Shown here piece by piece: positions 58,836-64,000 of a stretch of 64,000 nt of DNA. Below the pieces are notes generated by a model that worked only from the letters and a program-made list of their open reading frames with translations, made no database searches and was not told the origin of the DNA. The stretch comes from Thauera sp. GDN1 (GTDB lineage: Bacteria; Pseudomonadota; Gammaproteobacteria; Burkholderiales; Rhodocyclaceae): assembly GCF_029223545.1 (NCBI RefSeq), contig NZ_CP097870.1:3472001-3536000 (forward strand). The letters are read 5' to 3'. Position 1 is the first letter of the stretch; each line of letters opens with the position of its first letter. The position numbers were made by a program, and so were the translations under genes.

Positions 58836-60776
58836 ATGAGAAAGGCATTACGGGCGACCCTGTTCGCTGCAGCATTCCTGCTCCCAGGCGGAGCATTCGC
58901 ACAGGTCGGCAGCGAGACCGGAGCCGACCGTATCGTCGCCGCTCGCGAGGCCCTGCGCAAGGGCGACCGCGACACCCTGGAACGGCTGGCCGCAGTACGC
59001 GAGCCCCATGTGCTCGACGCCTATCCGCGCTACTGGCTGCTCGTCAACCTCCTCGCCCGCAGCGAGCCCCCGCCCGCCCATCTGCTCGAAGCCTTCCTCG
59101 CCGAGGAAGACGGCAGCAACCTCGGCGAGCGCCTGCGTGCCGACTGGCTGCGCCGCCTGGCCAAGGACGGCGACTGGGCCGCCTTCCTGCGCCTGTACCC
59201 GGAGCTGAAGAACCCCGACGGCGAGCTGCGCTGTTCGGCGTGGACCGCCCGCATCCTCACCGGCGAGCGCAGCGCGCTCGACGAGGTGGCGCAGCAATGG
59301 GCCGGCCTCATCGACGCCCACGCCGCCTGCGAGCTGCCGCTGCGCAGCGCGGTCGGCAACGGACTGGTGAGCGAGGATCGGATCTGGCAGCGCATCCGCC
59401 GCCAGGTCGATACCCGCAATCCGGACGCCGCGCTCGCCAGCCTCACGCTGCTGCCTCCGGGCAGCGCCCCCGGCCACGCGGAGTTCGACCAGGCGATCCG
59501 CTCGCCCGCGCCCTGGCTCGACCGCCTGCCGGCCAACTTCGCGGTCACGCGGGCCGGGCGCGAGCTCGCCCTGGCCGCGCTGGTGCGTCTCGCCCGCGAG
59601 GACGTTCCCGCCGCCCAGCTGCGCCTGCTGCGCATCCAGGACCGCCTGAGCGCCGAGGAGCGCAACTACGCCAACCTGGTGATGGCGATGCACGCCGCCA
59701 TCGATCGCCTGCCCGAGGCGCGCGCCCTCTACGCCGCAGCCGGCGACATCGAGACGACGCCCCTGCAGCGCGCCTGGCGGGTACGCGCGAATCTGCGTGC
59801 GCAGGACTGGCGCGGCGTGCGCAGCGCGATCGAAGACCTGCCCGCCGACGAGCGCGAGCAGCCGGAATGGATCTACTGGCTGGGTCGCGCCCACGCCGCC
59901 ACCGGCAACCGCGACGCCGCCGACTCGCTGTTCGTGCGCATCGCCGCCGAACCGCACTTCTACGGCATGCTCGCCGCCGAGGAGCTCGGCCAGCCCTTCA
60001 TGACGCCGCCCGCCACCGCCCCGCTGCCGCGTGCCAAGCTCGAGGAAGCGGAGCGCGACCCCAGCCTGCGCCGCGCGCTCGCGCTCTACCAGCTCGACAT
60101 GCGCACCGAGGCGATCCGCGAATGGGTATGGGGCGTGCGCGAGCGCGACGAGCAGTTCCGCCTCGGCGCCGCCCACCTCGCGCTGCGCAACGAGCTCTAC
60201 GACCGCGCGATCAACACCGCCGAACTCGCCAACCCGCGCAGCAACTTCGAGCTGCGCTTCCTGACCCCCTACCGCGAGCTGATCGAACCCCAGGTGCGGG
60301 CGCAGGGCCTGGACCTGGGCTGGGTATACGGCCTGATGCGCCAGGAGAGCCGCTTTGCCGCACCGGCGCGCTCGAGCGTGGGCGCCCGCGGCCTGATGCA
60401 GGTGATGCCCGCGACCGGCAAGTGGGTGGCGAACAAGATCGGCTATTCCGGCTATCACCCGGGACTGCTCGAGGACCCCCACACCAACGTGCTGTTCGGT
60501 ACCAGCTACATGCGCCTGATCATGAACGACCTCGACGCCCATCCGGTGCTGGCCAGTGCCGGCTACAACGCCGGGCCGGGGCGCGCACGGCGCTGGCGGG
60601 ACGTGCAGCCCCTGGAAGGCGCGATCTACGCCGAGACCATTCCCTTCGACGAAACCCGCGATTACGTCAAGAAGGTGCTCGCCAACGCGGTCATCTATTC
60701 GGCGATGCTGGACAAGCGCCCGCAGTCGCTGAAGGCCCGCCTCGGCACCATCGCCCCGTCTCCGCTCAGCGAGTAA
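58836..60776 (+). CDS. slt: Soluble lytic murein transglycosylase
   Basis: A 646-residue periplasmic lytic transglycosylase. Signal peptide MRKALRATLFAAAFLLPGGAFA; a long alpha-superhelical U-shaped domain (30-460); and a C-terminal SLT/goose-lysozyme-like domain with catalytic Glu about 504 in GLMRQESRFA, then SSVGARGLMQVMPATGK and SAGYNAGPGRA. It cleaves the MurNAc-GlcNAc bond with 1,6-anhydro product. Confidence 0.95.
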   Translation: MRKALRATLFAAAFLLPGGAFAQVGSETGADRIVAAREALRKGDRDTLERLAAVREPHVLDAYPRYWLLVNLLARSEPPPAHLLEAFLAEEDGSNLGERLRADWLRRLAKDGDWAAFLRLYPELKNPDGELRCSAWTARILTGERSALDEVAQQWAGLIDAHAACELPLRSAVGNGLVSEDRIWQRIRRQVDTRNPDAALASLTLLPPGSAPGHAEFDQAIRSPAPWLDRLPANFAVTRAGRELALAALVRLAREDVPAAQLRLLRIQDRLSAEERNYANLVMAMHAAIDRLPEARALYAAAGDIETTPLQRAWRVRANLRAQDWRGVRSAIEDLPADEREQPEWIYWLGRAHAATGNRDAADSLFVRIAAEPHFYGMLAAEELGQPFMTPPATAPLPRAKLEEAERDPSLRRALALYQLDMRTEAIREWVWGVRERDEQFRLGAAHLALRNELYDRAINTAELANPRSNFELRFLTPYRELIEPQVRAQGLDLGWVYGLMRQESRFAAPARSSVGARGLMQVMPATGKWVANKIGYSGYHPGLLEDPHTNVLFGTSYMRLIMNDLDAHPVLASAGYNAGPGRARRWRDVQPLEGAIYAETIPFDETRDYVKKVLANAVIYSAMLDKRPQSLKARLGTIAPSPLSE

Positions 60777-60829
60777 GCTCGAGGCGTGCGCATACCGAAC
60801 ATCATCAACCATCCGGCAAGGGTCCACGC

Positions 60830-61786
60830 ATGAATCCGCAACGTGTCGTCATCGTCGGCGGCTCCGGCTTTATCGGCAGCGCCATCGCCAACCGCCTGTG
60901 CGAGGCAGGCATCCGGGTACTCATTCCCACCCGCCGGCGCAGCCGCGCCGGTCACGTACTGCTGCTGCCCAACGTCGAGGTCGTCGAGGCCGACGTGCAC
61001 GACCCGGCGGTGCTCGCCAACCTGTTCGCCGGCGCAGACGCGGTGATCAACACCGTCGGCGTGCTGCACTCGCGCTCCGGCACGCCCTTCGGCCCGGATT
61101 TCGCGCGTGCGCACGTCGAGCTGCCGCAGAAGATCGTCGCGGCCTGTCGCGCCGCCGGCGTGCCGGGCCTGGTGCACATCAGCGCGCTCGGTGCCAGCAT
61201 CGACGGCCCGTCCGAGTACCAGCGTTCCAAGGCGGCCGGCGAGCTCGCGATTCACGCGGCCGGCGCGGACATCGCGTGGACCATCCTGCGCCCCTCGGTG
61301 GTGTTCGGCCGCGGCGACAGCTTCCTCAACCTGTTTGCCGGCCTCGCACGCAGCCTCCCGGTGCTGCCGCTGGCCGGCGCCGGCTGCCGCTTCCAGCCGG
61401 TGTACGTCGAGGACGTCGCCGAGGCGGTGTGGCAGAGCCTGATCCGCCCGCAAGCCGCAGGCCAGACCTTCGAGCTCGCCGGGCCGACCGTCTACACCCT
61501 GCGCCAGCTCGTCGAATACGTCTCCGCGCTGGTCGGCAAGCCGCGTCCGGTCGTGCCGCTGCCCGAGGGAATCGCCATGCTGCAGGCCCGCCTGATGGAA
61601 TTCGCCCCGCAGCCGCTGATGAGCCGCGACAACGTGCGCTCGATGCGGGTGGACAACGTCGCCCACGGCGACCCGCTGCCCTTCGGCCTGCACCCGAGCG
61701 CACTCGAGGCGGTCGCCCCCGCCTGGCTCGGCGAAGCCGGCCCGCGCGCCTTCTATTACCCGTTCCGCCGCCATGCGCGGCGCTGA
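60830..61786 (+). CDS. NAD(P)-binding protein, complex I NDUFA9-like family
   Basis: A 318-residue atypical short-chain dehydrogenase. Rossmann motif VVIVGGSGFIGSAIANRL; VHISALGASIDGPSEYQRSKAAGE contains the YxxxK-like pair; ILRPSVVFGRGDSFLNLFA is typical of the NDUFA9-like/UDP-sugar epimerase branch. Function in bacteria is uncertain; roles in quinone-linked metabolism have been proposed for relatives. It follows slt by 53 bp. Confidence 0.88.
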   Translation: MNPQRVVIVGGSGFIGSAIANRLCEAGIRVLIPTRRRSRAGHVLLLPNVEVVEADVHDPAVLANLFAGADAVINTVGVLHSRSGTPFGPDFARAHVELPQKIVAACRAAGVPGLVHISALGASIDGPSEYQRSKAAGELAIHAAGADIAWTILRPSVVFGRGDSFLNLFAGLARSLPVLPLAGAGCRFQPVYVEDVAEAVWQSLIRPQAAGQTFELAGPTVYTLRQLVEYVSALVGKPRPVVPLPEGIAMLQARLMEFAPQPLMSRDNVRSMRVDNVAHGDPLPFGLHPSALEAVAPAWLGEAGPRAFYYPFRRHARR

Positions 61787-61830
61787 TCGACCTGCAACGA
61801 CCCACTTTCACCCGTGACCCGGAGCACACG

Positions 61831-62475
61831 ATGAAACTCATCATCGGCAACAAGAACTACTCGTCCTGGTCCCTGCGCGCCTGGCTGGCCGCGCGCGAGG
61901 GCGGCTTCACCTTCGAGGAGATCCGCATCCCGCTGTTCATCCCCGGCAGCCGCGAGCGCATCCTGTCGCACTCGCCCTCGGGCAAGGTACCCTGCCTCAT
62001 CGACCACGGCTTCACGGTGTGGGACTCGCTGGCGATCGGCGAATACCTCGCCGAGAAGAATCCGGAACTGCTGCCCGCCGACCCCGCGGCACGCGCCATC
62101 GCCCGCGCGGTGACCGCAGAGATGCATTCGGGTTTCCAGAACCTGCGCAGCCGCATGCCGATGAACGTCCGCAAGGACTACACCGGCTTCGGCCACAGCC
62201 CGGAGGTGGACGCCGACATCGCGCGCATCGTCGGGATCTGGAACGACTGCCGGGCGCGCTTCGGCGCCGAAGGTCCGTATCTGTTCGGCCGCTTCAGCCT
62301 CGCCGACGCCGCCTTCGCGCCGGTCGCCTTCCGCTTCCAGACCTACGCCGTGAAGCCCGAGGGCGCCGCCGGTGCCTACCTCGCCACCCTGCTCGCCAAC
62401 CCGCACATGCAGGACTGGGCAGCGGCCGCGCGCACCGAGACCGAGTCGATCCCGGAAGAGGACCTCTACGGCTGA
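61831..62475 (+). CDS. Glutathione S-transferase family protein
   Basis: A 214-residue GST with an N-terminal thioredoxin-like domain ([19 protein letters not shown]; the Ser of SSW is the likely catalytic residue, then [21 protein letters not shown] with the glutathione-binding ES/DS pair) and a helical C-terminal domain. Substrate unknown. Its stop overlaps the cca start (TGATG), so the pair is co-translated. Confidence 0.92.
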   Translation: MKLIIGNKNYSSWSLRAWLAAREGGFTFEEIRIPLFIPGSRERILSHSPSGKVPCLIDHGFTVWDSLAIGEYLAEKNPELLPADPAARAIARAVTAEMHSGFQNLRSRMPMNVRKDYTGFGHSPEVDADIARIVGIWNDCRARFGAEGPYLFGRFSLADAAFAPVAFRFQTYAVKPEGAAGAYLATLLANPHMQDWAAAARTETESIPEEDLYG

Positions 62476-63701
62476 TGCAGGCTTACGTCGTCGGCGGGGC
62501 GGTTCGCGACGCCCTGCTCGGACTGCCGGTCAAGGACCGCGACTGGGTCGTGGTCGGCAGCACCGCCGAGGAGATGCTCGCACGTGGTTTCCGTCCGGTC
62601 GGGCGCGACTTCCCGGTCTTCCTCCATCCGCAGACCGGCGAGGAGTACGCGCTCGCGCGCACCGAACGCAAGTCGGGCCGCGGCTACACCGGCTTCGTCT
62701 GTCACGCCTCGCCCGCGGTCACGCTGGAGGAGGACCTGCTGCGCCGTGACCTCACCATCAACGCGATCGCGCGTGCCGAGGACGGCACGCTGATCGACCC
62801 CTACGGCGGCCGGCGCGACCTCGACGCGCGCGTGTTCCGCCACGTTTCCCAAGCCTTCGCCGAGGATCCGCTGCGCATCCTGCGCGTGGCGCGCTTCGCC
62901 GCGCGCTTCACCGACTTCACGGTGGCGCCGGAGACCCTGGCGCTGATGCGGCAGATGGTCGCGGCCGGCGAGGTCGACCACCTGGTCGCCGAACGCGTGT
63001 GGCAGGAGCTCGCCCGCGGGCTGATGGAAGCGCGCCCTTCGCGCATGATCCGGGTGCTGCGCGACTGCGGCGCGCTGGCGGTGATCCTGCCCGAGGTGGA
63101 CCGCCTGTTCGGCGTGCCCCAGCCCGAGAAGCACCACCCCGAGATCGACACCGGCGCGCACGTGCTGCTCGTCGTCGATCACGCCGCCGCCACCGCCCAG
63201 CCGCTGGCGGTGCGCTGGGCCTGCCTGATGCACGACCTCGGCAAGGCCGACACCCCCGCCCATGCGCTGCCGCACCACCACGGCCACGAGGCGGCCAGCG
63301 CGCAGCGCGCACGCGAGGTCTCCGAACGCCTGAAAGCGCCCACCGACTGCCGCGACCTCGCCGAGATGGTGGCGCGCGAGCACGGCATCCTCGCCCGCGC
63401 CGACGAGCTGCGCGCGGAGACCATGGTCGGGCTGATCGAACGCTGCGACGGCCTGCGCCGGCCGGAGCGCTTCGCGCTGATGCTGGCCGCTGCCGCCTGT
63501 GACCAGGCCGGTCGCGGCGCCCGCGGCGAAGATGCGCCGGCCGCGAGGCCTTTGACACGCTGGCACGCCGCACTGACGGCGGTGCGCAGCGTCGATGCCG
63601 GTACAATTGCGCAAAACTGCAAAGACAAATCACTGATTCCGCAGGCTTTGCACGCGGCCCGCGTGGCCGCGGTGAAGGCGCTGGACAAGGAAACCCCATG
63701 A
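62475..63701 (+). CDS. cca: CCA tRNA nucleotidyltransferase (multifunctional)
   Basis: Adds or repairs the 3' CCA end of tRNA, 408 residues. Class II head: [13 protein letters not shown] and the catalytic DRD in KDRDWVVVG, followed by [10 protein letters not shown]. The C-terminal region contains an HD domain ([23 protein letters not shown]), seen in the bacterial multifunctional form with phosphatase/phosphodiesterase activity. Its stop overlaps the next start as ATGA. Confidence 0.96.
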   Translation: MQAYVVGGAVRDALLGLPVKDRDWVVVGSTAEEMLARGFRPVGRDFPVFLHPQTGEEYALARTERKSGRGYTGFVCHASPAVTLEEDLLRRDLTINAIARAEDGTLIDPYGGRRDLDARVFRHVSQAFAEDPLRILRVARFAARFTDFTVAPETLALMRQMVAAGEVDHLVAERVWQELARGLMEARPSRMIRVLRDCGALAVILPEVDRLFGVPQPEKHHPEIDTGAHVLLVVDHAAATAQPLAVRWACLMHDLGKADTPAHALPHHHGHEAASAQRAREVSERLKAPTDCRDLAEMVAREHGILARADELRAETMVGLIERCDGLRRPERFALMLAAAACDQAGRGARGEDAPAARPLTRWHAALTAVRSVDAGTIAQNCKDKSLIPQALHAARVAAVKALDKETP

Positions 63702-64000
63702 ACGCCACCCGCTTCGGCGAACTCGAGGTGCTGTGCCATGCACCCGAGCGCGTCACCCATGAACATCCGCTGCTCTTCGTCCACGGCGCCTACGTCGCGG
63801 CCTGGTGCTGGGAAGAGCACTTCCAGCCCTGGTTCGCCCGCCACGGCTGGGCGACCTACGCCGTGTCGCTGTCCGGCCACGGCAACAGCCGCCGACGCGA
63901 GCACCTCGACTCCTACTCGCTCGACGACTACGTGCGCGACGTCGCCGAGGTCGCCGCCAAGCTGCCGGCGCCGCCGATCCTGGTCGGCCACTCGATGGGC
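63698..64000 (+). CDS. Alpha/beta hydrolase, truncated by window edge
   Basis: The first 101 codons of an alpha/beta-hydrolase-fold protein. [18 protein letters not shown] is the oxyanion region and LVGHSMG at the very edge is the start of the nucleophile elbow (Ser). The ATG overlaps the cca stop. The 3' part, with the catalytic acid and His, is outside the window; the substrate cannot be told. Confidence 0.88.
   Translation, partial: MNATRFGELEVLCHAPERVTHEHPLLFVHGAYVAAWCWEEHFQPWFARHGWATYAVSLSGHGNSRRREHLDSYSLDDYVRDVAEVAAKLPAPPILVGHSMG

Overview
The window is GC-rich, densely coded chromosomal DNA from a betaproteobacterium. It most resembles Rhodocyclales/Zoogloeaceae (Thauera, Azoarcus, Zoogloea relatives). 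This placement is inferred from gene content: a liu leucine/isovalerate operon, class I PHA synthase, an O2-independent ubiquinone module (ubiU-ubiV-ubiT), a PEP-CTERM protein behind a sigma-54 promoter, and the lptB-rpoN-hpf-ptsN-hprK order. No rRNA, tRNA or CRISPR array was seen.

Layout. 1-10.4 kb (minus strand) is a branched-chain acyl-CoA catabolic operon: liuA, liuB, liuC, a DUF4126 membrane protein, liuD, an acyl-CoA synthetase and liuE, followed by two tandem DUF1289 genes and a truncated metallo-beta-lactamase-fold gene. A divergent AraC-type regulator (10.6 kb) has a 21-bp-period direct repeat in front of it, and mmsA converges on it. 13.5-15.2 kb holds a small secreted protein, a thioesterase and a ParD/ParE-like pair. 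15.5-20.2 kb (minus strand) is a second acyl-CoA operon: LiuR-like MerR regulator, a perfect operator palindrome, hotdog thioesterase, a GNAT-carbonic anhydrase fusion, thiolase and acyl-CoA dehydrogenase. 20.4-23.3 kb carries a metallo-hydrolase and phaC.

23.4-32.5 kb is the accessory part. It has an orphan PIN protein, a PEP-CTERM protein with a perfect -24/-12 promoter, an IS630-family element lying between that gene and a strong terminator, an ICMT/PEMT-like membrane protein, and two tandem paralogous secreted subtilisin-like proteases. Each protease gene is preceded by its own cyclic-di-GMP-I (GEMM) riboswitch. This riboswitch-protease pair is the most notable system in the window, since it would place secreted proteolysis directly under c-di-GMP control. 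A BtuF-like binding protein follows.

32.8-36.5 kb is a TAXI-type TRAP transporter. 36.5-40.2 kb (minus strand) is argS, SPOR protein, dsbA and a PilZ protein. 40.4-45.8 kb has ubiB, a single-chain arginase-ornithine aminotransferase fusion and a sodium:solute symporter. 46.0-48.6 kb is ubiU-ubiV-ubiT. The rest is conserved housekeeping: thiL, pgpA, pncC, recA (with SOS box), recX, lptB, rpoN, hpf, ptsN, hprK, ilvA, fau, slt, an NDUFA9-like protein, GST, cca and a truncated alpha/beta hydrolase. REP-like inverted repeats with a GTGGGAGCGG core sit in several intergenic gaps.
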